Positions 46,019 through 54,676 are shown, numbered from the stretch's first letter. The stretch is DNA of 64,000 nucleotides from Comamonas sp. B21-038 (GCF_022387135.1 NZ_CP092462.1:1860001-1924000); one strand, 5' to 3'. Numbers and translations are program-made. Notes: generated from the sequence alone by a model not told the origin.

Positions 46019-46636
46019 TCACTCGCCGTCGCGGGCCTTGAGCACCATACTGTTGCCCGAGATACTGACATCAAAATAGCGCAGAAAATTCTGGCCCAGC
46101 AGCGCATCGCGTGCGCTCTCTCCGGTGTAGCCCGTGCCCACCCGCAAGCCATTGACGGCCAGCGGCCCCACCTCAATCCGCTCGGCCCGGCTCATCATGC
46201 CCTGGCGCACGCCATTGGCGGTCTGAAAGCTGATGGGCACGCCCTCGCCCAGGTTGGCACGTTCGGCGACCGCATCAGTGATGCTGATCAGGCTGGCGCC
46301 CGTATCCACCATGAACTGCACCGGCACCCCGTTGACCGAGCCCGCCACACGGAAATGGCCATCGCGGTCGCGGGGAATCTCCAGCACGCCATGGGCCATG
46401 ACCTTGCCCTCGCTGGGCTTGCGATAGACCTCGGTGACGAGGTAGATGGCGAACATCACCCCGATCCAGATGGCCAGCAGCATCCAGGTGGTGCGGCGGT
46501 TGGCTTCAGGCGGGGTGCGCTGCGGCCCCGGGGACCCTGTGGGCACGGGTGCACCGGTCCAGGATGGTGGCAGAGCGGCGCCTGCGGACTGAGCAGCGGC
46601 AGAAGAATCGGGGCGTCGGGTGCGTAATCGGCTCAT
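46019..46636 (-). CDS. Membrane-anchored retropepsin-like aspartic protease
   Basis: A 205-residue protein. A Pro-rich cytoplasmic N-terminus is followed by one membrane helix (about residues 50-68) and then a single retropepsin-like domain, with the catalytic Asp in VQFMVDTGASLISI near residue 105 and the late LLGQNFLRYFDV. It matches the family of clan AA proteases often named TIGR02281. The substrate is unknown. Confidence 0.88.
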   Translation of the reverse strand: MSRLRTRRPDSSAAAQSAGAALPPSWTGAPVPTGSPGPQRTPPEANRRTTWMLLAIWIGVMFAIYLVTEVYRKPSEGKVMAHGVLEIPRDRDGHFRVAGSVNGVPVQFMVDTGASLISITDAVAERANLGEGVPISFQTANGVRQGMMSRAERIEVGPLAVNGLRVGTGYTGESARDALLGQNFLRYFDVSISGNSMVLKARDGE

Positions 46637-46855
46637 GGATCAGGGTTTTTCGCCTACGCAAGCAAACTGTGCGGCGGCCGGGGACAAAGCATAAATCATA
46701 CTGGCATGGACCAGGCCACGCTGCTGCACTGTGCGCTGGCGCTTGCAGCGCTTTATTCGTCGCAGGCCACTGCCGCCAGGCGGACAGGCCCAGCGCCTCG
46801 GGCGGGTGCCGTCTGGGTTAGGATGGCCGCCAGTTACCACCCTGCCCAGTTTTTC

Positions 46856-47848
46856 ATGACCATCGACCGCCGCCACCTGCTGCACTCCCTCGCGGGCTTT
46901 GCCGCAGCCACCGTCCTGCCAGCGGGCTGGACCAGCGCCCATGCTGCCCCGACCCATTGGCCCAGCAAACCCCTGCGTTTTATCGTTGGCTACCCGGCCG
47001 GCTCCTCGCCCGACATGCAGGCGCGCATGATCGCGCAGCCGCTGGCACAGATCCTGGGCCAGCCGGTGGTGGTCGACAACCGGCCCGGTGCCAGCGGCAA
47101 TATCGGTGCGGACCAGGTGGCCCGCGCGACCGACGACCACAGCTTTGGCATTGTCGGCAACGGCCCGCTGACCTCATCGCAGGCGCTATATGCCAAGCTG
47201 CCCTACGACCCGGTGAAGGATTTTGCGCCGCTGGCCCTGGTGGGCGTCTCGCCCCTGGCCTGGGTGGTGCCCGCCAGCGCCGGCGCACAGACCGACAAGG
47301 CGCTCGCCAGCCTGCGCCAAAAGGGCAATGCGGCCAGCTACGGCTCCACGGGCCTGGGCTCCGGCGGCCATCTGGGCATGGAGCTGCTGAAGGACGCGCT
47401 GCACTTCGATGCCGTGCATATCCCGTTTACCGGCGCTCCCGGTGTCGTCTCCGCACTGATGGGTGGCCAGCTCGATTGCGCGCTGCTGCCCATCTCGTCG
47501 GTGCTGCCGCTGGTGCAAAGCGGCAAGCTGGCGGCGCTGGCCGTCACCTCGGCCCAGCGCACGCAACTGATGCCGCAGACGCCCTCGATGCGCGAGATCG
47601 GTGCCCAGGATGTGAATATCGAAGTCTGGAACGCGCTGATGGCCCCGGCCAGCATGCCTGCCGCCATCCGCACCCCGTTGAGCGATGCCCTGCTGAAGGT
47701 GCTCAATACCGCCGATATCCGCGATCAGCTGCTGCGCCAGGCCTGGACCCTGGACGATGCATCGCCCACCGCACTGCAAACCCGCATCAGCAGTGACCGC
47801 AAGATGTACAACGCCTTGATCGCGAAAAAGAAGCTGCAACTGGAGTGA
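46856..47848 (+). CDS. Bug-family tripartite tricarboxylate transporter substrate-binding protein
   Basis: A 330-residue periplasmic protein. After a signal peptide (DRRHLLHSLAGFAAATVLPA, with an Arg pair) it shows WPSKPLRFIVGYPAGSSPDM and VVVDNRPGASGNIGADQVA, the hallmarks of the Bug family. No membrane subunits lie nearby, as is common for these expanded orphan binding proteins in the Burkholderiales. Its natural terminator has been split by the IS at 47886. Confidence 0.92.
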   Translation: MTIDRRHLLHSLAGFAAATVLPAGWTSAHAAPTHWPSKPLRFIVGYPAGSSPDMQARMIAQPLAQILGQPVVVDNRPGASGNIGADQVARATDDHSFGIVGNGPLTSSQALYAKLPYDPVKDFAPLALVGVSPLAWVVPASAGAQTDKALASLRQKGNAASYGSTGLGSGGHLGMELLKDALHFDAVHIPFTGAPGVVSALMGGQLDCALLPISSVLPLVQSGKLAALAVTSAQRTQLMPQTPSMREIGAQDVNIEVWNALMAPASMPAAIRTPLSDALLKVLNTADIRDQLLRQAWTLDDASPTALQTRISSDRKMYNALIAKKKLQLE

Positions 47849-47885
47849 TTTCCACGCTGCGCCAACAACCAGGGCCCTCGCAGGG

Positions 47886-49292
47886 CAATGCCAGTCAGTT
47901 AAGCCCTGACTGGCATTTTCTTTGGTGGGTACTTGCCGCGTGTAGAGCGCTTGACTTCACGAGGAAAGCTGCGGCCGTGCCTGCGTGGCGGCAGCACGAA
48001 GTGCCGGGCCTCGTCCATCAGCCATTGCAGGTGTTGAGGGACCACACCCACACGGGCTAGGTGCACGCTGCGCAGTGCGCCCACGATGGCGTGGCGCGCC
48101 GTGTGAAAGCTGATGCGCACGGGCTCCACTTGCACATGCTGGGCCATCAGCCGCATGCACCGGCGCAGCAACGTGTGGGCGATCAAGACGCCCCAGACCT
48201 CCTGCATGACCAACTCGGGCTGGCGGCTGCGCAGCACGCTATGGCCTTGCTGCAGTGATTGCTTGATCTCCCGAAACCCCAGCTCGATCTCCCAGCGCTG
48301 GCGGTACAACTGCGCCAACTGTGGTGCTGCGAACCTTTGGGCATCGAGCATGGAGGTGATGAAACGCCTGGGCTTGCCATCGACCTGCGTCTGGATCATC
48401 CGGGCCTGCCAGTGGCTAGGCAGTTCCGCGCGCAGTTGCCTGGCCCGCTGCGAGACGGGCATGCGGATCAGCCAGTCGTCCTCTCCCAGCGTCTGCACCA
48501 CCTCATGGCGCAGGTTGTCCCGCGCGCGCATGAGCCAATGGCGCTCTGCGCCGCCTTGCTGCCAGTCCAGCAGAAAAGCCGAGGAGAAGTAGGCCCGGTC
48601 GAACAGCGTGATCGAGTGGTCCAGCCCGCGCAAACCTGCAGCCAGCGTCAGCTCGCCACAACTGTAATCGCCCAGCTTGGCGTCGAGCAGCTCGTGGCTG
48701 TCGGTGTCCAGCAAGCACACGGCTCGCACCATGGGCCAGGGCTGCGGGCCGTACTGCGTCTGGCCACTGCCCAGCACCTGGCGGTTGTCCGTGCTGTCCG
48801 GGGCTGACCAGACCACGCCATCGACTGCCAACACCCGCAACGTCTCCTCGTGCACCGGGTGGACCCGTCCCCAGGCCTGGGTGAGCAGTCCGAACAGATG
48901 CTCCAGCGGCTCAGCACCCAGTCTCTGACGGGCCTGCACACTGGCGCTGGGGACGGGCAGCTCTTTGCCCTCCAGCGTCAGTGCCATCTCCTGCACAACT
49001 TGCCACAGAGGCATCTGACGGAACAGGGCCAGCCCGATCACCAGCCACACCGCGTGTTCGGCCGGCAGCTTGCGACGCCGGATGGACGCTTTACCGGTGG
49101 CACATAGAGCTTGTTCGATCCAGGCTGGATCAATCAACGCGCTCAACTCGGACACGCCGCCAGCAGGCAGGTCGGCCAAGGTCTCATTCAGGGTGGTTTG
49201 CAGCAGGCCGGCCAAAAGAAAAAGGGAACGCGTTGAACACGTTCCCTTTGTAGCCGCTATTAGCCTCGCCTGAGCTTAACTGATTGGCATTG
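47886..49292 (-). mobile_element. IS4-family insertion sequence
   Basis: A 1,407-base element with near-perfect 18-base terminal inverted repeats: left CAATGCCAGTCAGTTAAG and, inverted, right CAATGCCAATCAGTTAAG, one mismatch. It is flanked by an 11-base direct repeat CCCTCGCAGGG (47875-47885 and 49293-49303), extendable to 13 bases because the IS boundary is ambiguous. The long target repeat, single transposase gene and DDE/YREK motif fit the IS4 family. A hairpin at 47890-47914 overlapping the left end and the transposase stop may terminate incoming transcription. Confidence 0.92.
47899..49215 (-). CDS. IS4-family transposase
   Basis: A 438-residue DDE transposase. Catalytic Asp residues are in VLAVDGVVWSAP and SITLFDRAYFSSAF, and the Glu is in the YREK motif YRQRWEIELGFREIK near residue 315. 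It appears full length and intact, so the element may be active. Confidence 0.95.
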   Translation of the reverse strand: MAGLLQTTLNETLADLPAGGVSELSALIDPAWIEQALCATGKASIRRRKLPAEHAVWLVIGLALFRQMPLWQVVQEMALTLEGKELPVPSASVQARQRLGAEPLEHLFGLLTQAWGRVHPVHEETLRVLAVDGVVWSAPDSTDNRQVLGSGQTQYGPQPWPMVRAVCLLDTDSHELLDAKLGDYSCGELTLAAGLRGLDHSITLFDRAYFSSAFLLDWQQGGAERHWLMRARDNLRHEVVQTLGEDDWLIRMPVSQRARQLRAELPSHWQARMIQTQVDGKPRRFITSMLDAQRFAAPQLAQLYRQRWEIELGFREIKQSLQQGHSVLRSRQPELVMQEVWGVLIAHTLLRRCMRLMAQHVQVEPVRISFHTARHAIVGALRSVHLARVGVVPQHLQWLMDEARHFVLPPRRHGRSFPREVKRSTRGKYPPKKMPVRA

Positions 49293-49327
49293 CCCTCGCA
49301 GGGCCCTTTTCTGTGCATCCAACGGTT

Positions 49328-50335
49328 TTAGCGGCGAACCTGCAAGGCACCCGGATTGACGATGTTCGACGGCCGGCCCTTGATGAAGTTGACCACGTTG
49401 TCAAAGGCCACGCCGAAGTACTGCTCGTAGCTGTCCTGCTCGACATAGCCGATATGGGGGGTGCAAATGCAGTTCTCCAGCCGCAGCAACGCATGGCCCT
49501 GCAGGATTGGCTCGCTCTCGAACACATCCACCGCCGCAATACCGGGGCGTCCCCGGTTGAGCGCCGCAATCAGCGCATCGGGCTGCACAAGCTCGGCCCG
49601 AGAGGTGTTGACGAAAGTGGCCGACGGCTTCATCTGTGCCAAATCCTCAAAACTGATGCAGCCCTTGGTCTGTTCGCTCAGGCGCAAGTGCACGGTCAGC
49701 ATATCGCTGTTGGCAAAGAAGAACTGCTTGCTCGACGCCACCTTGTGGCCGTCCGACAGCGCCTTGGCACGCGAGGCATCGCTGCCCCAGACCAGCACAT
49801 CCATGCCAAAGGCCTTGCCAAAACCGGCAACCAGCTGGCCAATGCGGCCGTAACCCCAAATGCCCAAGGTGCGGCCGCGCAAAACCGTACCCAGGCCAAA
49901 ATTGGGCGGCATGTTGGCCGCCTTGAAACCCGACTGCTGCCAGGCGCCATGCTTGAGGTTGGAGATGTACTGCGGCAGCCGGCGCGCAGCGGCCATGATC
50001 AACGCCCAGGTCAGCTCGGCAGGCGCGACCGGCGACCCCACACCCTCGGCCACTGCCACGCCGCGCTCGGTGCAGGCTGTCAAATCCACATGGGAGCCGA
50101 TGCGCCCCGTCTGGGCAATCAGCTTGAGCCGGGGGAGCTTGTCGAGCAGCAGGCGGTTGATATGTGTGCGCTCGCGGATCAGCACGATGATGTCCGCATC
50201 CTTGAGGCGCACCGACAACTGGCCCAAGCCCTTGACGGTGTTGGTATAGACCTTGGCCGAATAGGCGTCGAGAACAGACGCGCACTGCAGTTTGCGCACC
50301 GCATCTTGATAATCGTCCAAGATCACAATATTCAT
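49328..50335 (-). CDS. D-2-hydroxyacid dehydrogenase family protein
   Basis: A 335-residue NAD(P)-dependent dehydrogenase. The dinucleotide fold is TLGIWGYGRIGQLVAGFGKAF near residue 155. Catalytic Arg is in VNTSRAELV, Glu in DVFESEPI and His in CTPHIGYV. The start at 50335 (MNIVILDDYQDAV) matches the branch of phosphoglycerate-dehydrogenase-like proteins starting with an IVILDD strand. The substrate is unknown. Confidence 0.9.
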   Translation of the reverse strand: MNIVILDDYQDAVRKLQCASVLDAYSAKVYTNTVKGLGQLSVRLKDADIIVLIRERTHINRLLLDKLPRLKLIAQTGRIGSHVDLTACTERGVAVAEGVGSPVAPAELTWALIMAAARRLPQYISNLKHGAWQQSGFKAANMPPNFGLGTVLRGRTLGIWGYGRIGQLVAGFGKAFGMDVLVWGSDASRAKALSDGHKVASSKQFFFANSDMLTVHLRLSEQTKGCISFEDLAQMKPSATFVNTSRAELVQPDALIAALNRGRPGIAAVDVFESEPILQGHALLRLENCICTPHIGYVEQDSYEQYFGVAFDNVVNFIKGRPSNIVNPGALQVRR

Positions 50336-50777
50336 AGGAAGGACCATTCTCGTTGTATGCCCGCCAGGCGGCCTTGCCCCACGCATGCCACCTGTACCCA
50401 CCAGCCCGCCGGCAGCGGAAATCAGCAGGAAACCGATTTCCAAGCACAGGCCAGCCCCGCATCAGCTATGAACATCATAGCACTGAATAATTCTGCGTCT
50501 TAGTCAGGCAATCGGGCAAGCAGCCAAGACCCTGCTCTGCAGCGGCTGGGCAACACAGTGGGCCTGCCGTCGCAGGATCGCGGCCCGCCATGCTCCAACA
50601 TCCTCCGGGCTTGTCATCGCCCAGGCCCTCTACCGCGTTAGGTAGGCGGTGTCCGACATCGCCAAACTGTTGCTTTCCACGCAAAAGATGATGCCAGACA
50701 CCCAGCAGCCCTAGCGTTGGCACTGGTCAAGCGCTATAACAATTGCTTATCTCTTAGTTTTGTCGGTCGATACCACT
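50336..50777. other. Intergenic region with a possible regulator remnant
   Basis: About 440 bases between divergent genes, with no supported intact gene. A plus-strand stretch at 50649-50714 translates as VSDIAKLLLSTQKMMPDTQ, which resembles the end of a LuxR-type helix-turn-helix, but it is preceded by an in-frame stop and ends early. The rest shows no gene or clear signal. Confidence 0.5.
50649..50714 (+). pseudogene. Possible LuxR-type HTH remnant
   Basis: A 21-residue frame reading VSDIAKLLLSTQKMM looks like the VSxIAxxLxxSxKT helix of LuxR response regulators. A TAG lies in frame six bases upstream and another stop ends it. There are no other recognisable parts, so this is tentative. 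Confidence 0.25.
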
Positions 50778-51434
50778 ATGACGAATTTGGTCGCCTCCTC
50801 CCGCAGCCGTTGCCCGCAACAAATGTTCGCGCAAACCATGCAGGAGTGGGGAGGAGCGGATGACCTCTGGGTTTTTGCCTACGGCTCGCTGATCTGGCGC
50901 CCGGAGTTTGAATTTCTGGAATGCCGCCACGCCAGGGTCTTTGGCTGGCACCGCGCGCTCAAGATGTGGAGCCACATCAACCGCGGCACGCCGGAATGCC
51001 CTGGCCTGGTGTTTGGCATGTTCTCGGGCGGCAGCTGCCGGGGTATGGCGTTTCGCATTGCCCGCCAGCATGTGCCGGAAATGATGCCACGGCTGTGGCA
51101 GCGCGAGATGGCGACCGATTCCTATGACCCCAAGTGGCTCGACTGCCAGACCGACGACGGCCCCGTCAAAGCGCTGGCTTTCACGTTGTCCAAGTCCAGC
51201 CCGCGCTGCACCGGCACCTTGAGCGAAGAGGACTACCGCCGCATCTTTGCCCAGTCCTGCGGTATCTACGGCACGACCTTGGACTATGCCGAGTCCACCT
51301 ATACGGCCCTCAAAAACCGAGGCATTCAGGACCGGGCGCTGGAGCGGCTGCTGCGACTGTCCGCTTCGCGCTCCGGCGCAGGCCAGGACGTTCGAGGCCA
51401 GCAACGCCTCAACGCCGAGCGCTCTGCCGCCTGA
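50778..51434 (+). CDS. chaC: ChaC-like gamma-glutamylcyclotransferase
   Basis: A 218-residue enzyme that cleaves glutathione to 5-oxoproline and Cys-Gly. The substrate-binding motif is WVFAYGSLIWRPEF near residue 36. HARVFGWHRAL and PGLVFGMFSGG follow as in the family, then the TGTLSEEDYRRI and YGTTLDYAESTYTAL segments. The ATG at 50778 is preferred over an upstream TTG at 50760. Confidence 0.92.
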   Translation: MTNLVASSRSRCPQQMFAQTMQEWGGADDLWVFAYGSLIWRPEFEFLECRHARVFGWHRALKMWSHINRGTPECPGLVFGMFSGGSCRGMAFRIARQHVPEMMPRLWQREMATDSYDPKWLDCQTDDGPVKALAFTLSKSSPRCTGTLSEEDYRRIFAQSCGIYGTTLDYAESTYTALKNRGIQDRALERLLRLSASRSGAGQDVRGQQRLNAERSAA

Positions 51435-51634
51435 CCTCCCAGCGACCGCTGCACCCCTGGTGCCTGGCGTTAGGGTACTTGGCGTTCCGGCGCCCCACCA
51501 TCAGACGCAGAAAAACAAACACCCCGCCTTCCCTGAGCCAGACGGCATCGGAAGCGAGGTGCATGTTGAGGCGGGTGGACAGTCTTTCGACCATCCAAGG
51601 GGGGCACGGAAGGCTCCGCGTCCTATTCGCAAGT

Positions 51635-51657
51635 AACGGCTCCATCAAGGAGCCGTT
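51635..51657. terminator. Hairpin, probable end of the small transcript
   Basis: Nine-base stem AACGGCTCC with GGAGCCGTT and a 5-base loop, downstream on the minus strand of the 19-codon ORF at 51723-51782. It has only a short T run, so termination strength is uncertain. It may also end the chaC transcript on the plus strand. Confidence 0.45.
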
Positions 51658-51667
51658 TACTGGGGTG

Positions 51668-51695
51668 GCTTGCCGAGTTCAGCATCACGGCAAGC
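51668..51695 (-). other. Hairpin in the 3' part of the small transcript
   Basis: GCTTGCCG and CGGCAAGC form an 8-base-pair stem with a 12-base loop, lying between the stop of the 19-codon ORF and the hairpin at 51635. Confidence 0.45.
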
Positions 51696-51722
51696 ACGAT
51701 AAAGAGTTACTGGCGCCAGTGC

Positions 51723-51782
51723 TTAGCGCTTGCGATCACGTTCGTCTTCTGGCCAGATGCTGAAAACATTTGCGGTGGTCAT
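51723..51782 (-). CDS. Very small ORF (19 residues) with good ribosome binding site
   Basis: The peptide reads MTTANVFSIWPEDERDRKR. Its start is preceded by AGGAG at a 9-base spacing, far better than expected by chance, and two stable hairpins follow. It lies at the edge of an AT-rich stretch that could hold the promoter. It could be a small protein, a leader peptide or part of a regulatory RNA. No family is recognised. Confidence 0.4.
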   Translation of the reverse strand: MTTANVFSIWPEDERDRKR

Positions 51783-52184
51783 GTGAACAATCTCCTAAAG
51801 ATGGTTGTTCAACGCCGGGGCCTACGACGCCGTTGACAACAGGCTCCACAAATTTGAATGTTTACGCACTGTTTACCTTCCAATATTTAACCCATGAAAA
51901 ACAACAATGAAAAATGTATCAAAAGTTTGATTCAGGCTGCATTTTCATAGATTTATTGATATTTATCATGAACTTAAATCGCAAACATAGAAAGTAACTT
52001 AAATTAACAGCAACGCCCTTCAATGCGCGTTAAATATTGCATTTCGTCGTAATATCGACATGTTTTAGGTCATTTCGATTTTAAATCATCGATTATTTCG
52101 CCATTTCGACATAAATACGGACGAAAAATCGACTGCACCGCCACCCTCACCGCTGCTTACAGAAGCGCTGCCGAGCGCATGCAT
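51783..52184. other. AT-rich non-coding region with phased CATTTCG repeats
   Basis: About 400 bases without a supported gene, much richer in A+T than the surrounding DNA. CATTTCG occurs at 52040, 52071 and 52102, exactly 31 bases apart, with an additional ATTTCG at 52095. Parts of the promoter for the 19-codon ORF and perhaps the downstream end of thiD lie here. Confidence 0.6.
52040..52132 (+). repeat. Three 31-base-spaced CATTTCG repeats
   Basis: Three heptamers CATTTCG head 31-base units (52040-52070, 52071-52101, 52102-52132). Beyond the heptamer only scattered positions agree. The spacing equals about three helical turns, so the copies face the same side of the DNA. Confidence 0.5.
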
Positions 52185-53039
52185 TCAACGCACAATCACC
52201 TGCTTTTGCGGGTTCCAGCCATGGTTCAGCGGGCCATGGCCCTGGCCGGTATGCACGTCGGCACCCGACGCGATGGCGCCCAGGATGTACTGCCGCGCCA
52301 AGCTGACGGCCTGCGGCAGTGGCTGCCCCAGGGCCAGTTGGCAGGCAATGGCCGATGACAAGGTGCATCCGGTGCCATGGCCGTTATGGGTGTGGATGCG
52401 GGTGGAAGCCAGACGAAGGCGCTCGCCGTCGGCCGTGGCCAGCAGGTCCACGACCTCATCGCCGGGCAAATGGCCGCCTTTGATCAGCACCGCCTTGGCG
52501 CCCAGGGCCAGCAAGTCCTGCGCGGCCTGCTCCAGCTGATCGGCGTGTTCCAGGCGGCGCCCCAGCAGCAAACCCGCCTCGTCCAGGTTGGGGGTGATGA
52601 GCGCGGCGCGGGGAAACAGCTCCCGCACCAGTTCACCTACCGTTGCCTCGGCAATCAGCCGATCTCCGCTGGTAGCGACCATCACCGGATCCAGCACCAC
52701 ATGGGGCAAGGCATAGCGGTCAATCCCAGCGGCAACGACGGCCACAATTTCGGGCGCGTGCAGCATGCCGATCTTGACCGCATCGCAGCCAATGTCCTCG
52801 AGCACGGCGTCCAGTTGCTCCTGCAGGAAAGCCGGCGGCACGCCATGGATGGAGCGCACGCCCTGCGTGTTTTGCGCCGTCAGCGCCGTGATCGCGGTCA
52901 TGCCAAAGCAGCCCAGCGCCGACATGGTCTTCAGATCCGCCTGGATACCGGCCCCGCCGCCGCTGTCGGAACCCGCAATCGACAGCACCCGTGCATAGCG
53001 CGGCAAGGAGACGGGAGAAGAAGGATTCAGTGAGGCCAT
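52185..53039 (-). CDS. thiD: Hydroxymethylpyrimidine/phosphomethylpyrimidine kinase
   Basis: A 284-residue ribokinase-fold enzyme that phosphorylates HMP twice for thiamine synthesis. The substrate site is [20 protein letters not shown] near residue 20, and the phosphate loop with catalytic Cys is [16 protein letters not shown] near residue 210. It is divergent from the riboswitch-led thiO operon and lies in a separate transcript. Confidence 0.97.
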   Translation of the reverse strand: MASLNPSSPVSLPRYARVLSIAGSDSGGGAGIQADLKTMSALGCFGMTAITALTAQNTQGVRSIHGVPPAFLQEQLDAVLEDIGCDAVKIGMLHAPEIVAVVAAGIDRYALPHVVLDPVMVATSGDRLIAEATVGELVRELFPRAALITPNLDEAGLLLGRRLEHADQLEQAAQDLLALGAKAVLIKGGHLPGDEVVDLLATADGERLRLASTRIHTHNGHGTGCTLSSAIACQLALGQPLPQAVSLARQYILGAIASGADVHTGQGHGPLNHGWNPQKQVIVR

Positions 53040-53166
53040 GGCAGCAGTCCAAAAACAATGCCGGGCAACACTGGCCCGGCCTGGGCAAAATTATCCACGA
53101 TTGTGACGACGGCTTGACGCAGCCCCATGCCCCCAGCGCAGCGCTGTGTTGTAATGCAGCCTGAGA

Positions 53167-53287
53167 CGAAACAGGGGTGTCCCTGCAGCAGTTTGGCTGC
53201 AGCGCGACTGAGATTAGACCCTGGAGCGAGCCACCATGGCAGCGCTCCGCAACCCGATCCAGGTCATGCTGGCGTGGGGAGTTTTCG
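53167..53287 (+). promoter_or_regulatory. TPP riboswitch (THI element)
   Basis: The conserved core is visible as GGGGTG (53174), CTGAGATTAGACCC (53208), AACCCGATCCAGGTCATGC (53251) and GCGTGGGGA. Stem P1 is formed by CGAAAC (53167-53172) and GTTTTCG (53281-53287). An extra hairpin (CTGGAGCG with CGCTCC) enlarges the P3 arm. It would bind thiamine pyrophosphate and reduce expression of thiO, thiS, thiG and thiE. Confidence 0.9.
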
Positions 53288-53301
53288 GCAGCTGCGCGCA
53301 C

Positions 53302-53329
53302 TGTTTTGTCTACTGCCAAGCACAAAACA
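53302..53329 (+). promoter_or_regulatory. Hairpin covering the thiO start, probable expression platform
   Basis: TGTTTTGT (53302-53309) pairs perfectly with ACAAAACA (53322-53329), reaching the first base of the thiO ATG. The 3' strand AAAAC could instead pair with the GTTTT of aptamer stem P1, giving a possible switch. No strong Shine-Dalgarno is seen before the ATG. Confidence 0.5.
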
Positions 53330-54441
53330 TGTCCTCTCACCCATTCATTTCTCCCCAAGCCCGTATCACCATCCTCGGCGGTGGCCTGCTGGGCCGGCTG
53401 ATGGCGCTGGAGCTGTCGGGCCGGGGATTCTCCATCGATCTGTACGACCGGGGCGGCCCAGAAGCCGAGCACGCCGCAGCGCGCGTGGCCGCCGCCATGT
53501 TGGCGCCGCTGGCCGAATCGGCCGTGACCGAGCATGGCGTGGTGCGCATGGGCCAGTACGGGCTACAGCGCTGGCCGGAGCTGCTTGCGCAATTGGATGC
53601 CCCCGTGTTTTTGCAGCAGGCCGGCACCATGGTGGTCTGGCACCGCCAGGACGCCCCCGAAGCCCAGCGCTTCCATGGCATCCTGCAGCGCACCCAGGCG
53701 GCCATCCCCGAGCTGCCGCCTTTGCAAAGCCTGGGAGGCCCCCAGATCGCCGCGCTGGAGCCAGCGCTGGCGGGGCATTTCCAGGCCGCCTACTACCTGC
53801 CAGGCGAGGGCCAGCTGGACAACCGCCAGCTGCTGGCCGCGTTGGTGCCTGCACTGCAGGCGCGGGGCGTGCGCCTGCACTGGCAGCAAGCGCGCGAGTT
53901 GGATGACTTTGCGCCCGGCACGCAGGGCCAACCCGACCTGCTGATCGACACGCGTGGCCTGGGTGCCAAACCGCAGTGGAGCCAGTTGCGCGGCGTGCGC
54001 GGCGAAGTGCTGCGCGTGCATGCCCCTGAAGTGCAACTGCGCCGCCCCACGCGCCTGATGCATCCGCGCTACCCGATCTATATTGCACCCAAGCAGGACC
54101 ACCATTTCGTCATCGGCGCGACGGAGATCGAGTCCGACGACATGTCGCCGGCCAGCGTGCGCTCGGCCATGGAGCTGCTCAGCGCAGCCTACACCGTGCA
54201 CAGCGGCTTTGCCGAGGCGCGCATCCTGGAGATCAACACCCAGTGCCGCCCGACTTTGCCCGATAATCTGCCAGCCATCCGCCAGGTACGCCCCCGGGTG
54301 CTGGAGATCAATGGCCTGTACCGGCATGGCTTCATGATCTCGCCCGCCGTGCTGGACTGCGCGGTCGAGCTGCTGCTGACCGGCCAGTCCCCTCTGGCCA
54401 CGCGTTTTGACATGGATGTGCGCCTGCTCGCGGCCGCCTGA
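53329..54441 (+). CDS. thiO: Glycine oxidase ThiO
   Basis: A 370-residue FAD enzyme that oxidises glycine to the imine used for the thiazole of thiamine. The FAD motif is ITILGGGLLGRLMALELSGRGF at residue about 13, then AARVAAAMLAPLAE, and the C-terminal INGLYRHGFMISPAV. The start at 53329 (MSSHPFIS) lies after the riboswitch; the open frame continues upstream to 53236 through the riboswitch RNA and should not be taken as coding. First gene of thiO-thiS-thiG-thiE. Confidence 0.93.
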   Translation: MSSHPFISPQARITILGGGLLGRLMALELSGRGFSIDLYDRGGPEAEHAAARVAAAMLAPLAESAVTEHGVVRMGQYGLQRWPELLAQLDAPVFLQQAGTMVVWHRQDAPEAQRFHGILQRTQAAIPELPPLQSLGGPQIAALEPALAGHFQAAYYLPGEGQLDNRQLLAALVPALQARGVRLHWQQARELDDFAPGTQGQPDLLIDTRGLGAKPQWSQLRGVRGEVLRVHAPEVQLRRPTRLMHPRYPIYIAPKQDHHFVIGATEIESDDMSPASVRSAMELLSAAYTVHSGFAEARILEINTQCRPTLPDNLPAIRQVRPRVLEINGLYRHGFMISPAVLDCAVELLLTGQSPLATRFDMDVRLLAAA

Positions 54442-54472
54442 TGGACCGCAGCCCTATGATGAGCCTTGAACG

Positions 54473-54676
54473 ATGACGATACAGATTCTCTTGAACAACC
54501 AGGCCACGGCCTTGCCCGAAGGCGCCACCATTGCCGTGGCGCTGGCCCAGCTGCAGCCGCGCCCGCCGTTTGCGGTCGCCGTCAATACCGAATTCGTGCC
54601 CAAGGGCCAGTACGACAGCCGCCAGCTGCACGCAGGCGACAAACTGGAAGTCATCTCGCCGGTCACCGGCGGTTAG
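54473..54676 (+). CDS. thiS: Sulphur carrier protein ThiS
   Basis: A 67-residue ubiquitin-fold sulphur carrier for thiazole synthesis. It ends in the required Gly-Gly (SPVTGG), which is adenylated and turned into a thiocarboxylate. The [15 protein letters not shown] segment is typical. It is located between thiO and thiG in the usual order. Confidence 0.95.
   Translation: MTIQILLNNQATALPEGATIAVALAQLQPRPPFAVAVNTEFVPKGQYDSRQLHAGDKLEVISPVTGG

Larger units (their letters stand above)
47871..49310. terminator. Rho-independent terminator split by the IS insertion
   Basis: Removing the IS and one copy of the direct repeat restores GGGCCCT-CGC-AGGGCCC followed by TTTT, a perfect hairpin between the convergent Bug and hydroxyacid dehydrogenase genes. 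The left half with the target repeat is at 47871-47885 and the right half with the T run at 49293-49310. The right copy no longer has its 5' GGG arm beyond the repeat. Confidence 0.75.

Noticed and set aside
50475..50723. 82-codon minus-strand ORF
   Set aside because: No ribosome binding site or similarity; overlaps a possible regulator remnant on the other strand.
53236..53328. N-terminal extension of thiO
   Set aside because: These codons lie in the TPP riboswitch and its expression platform, so they are RNA regulatory sequence, not protein.
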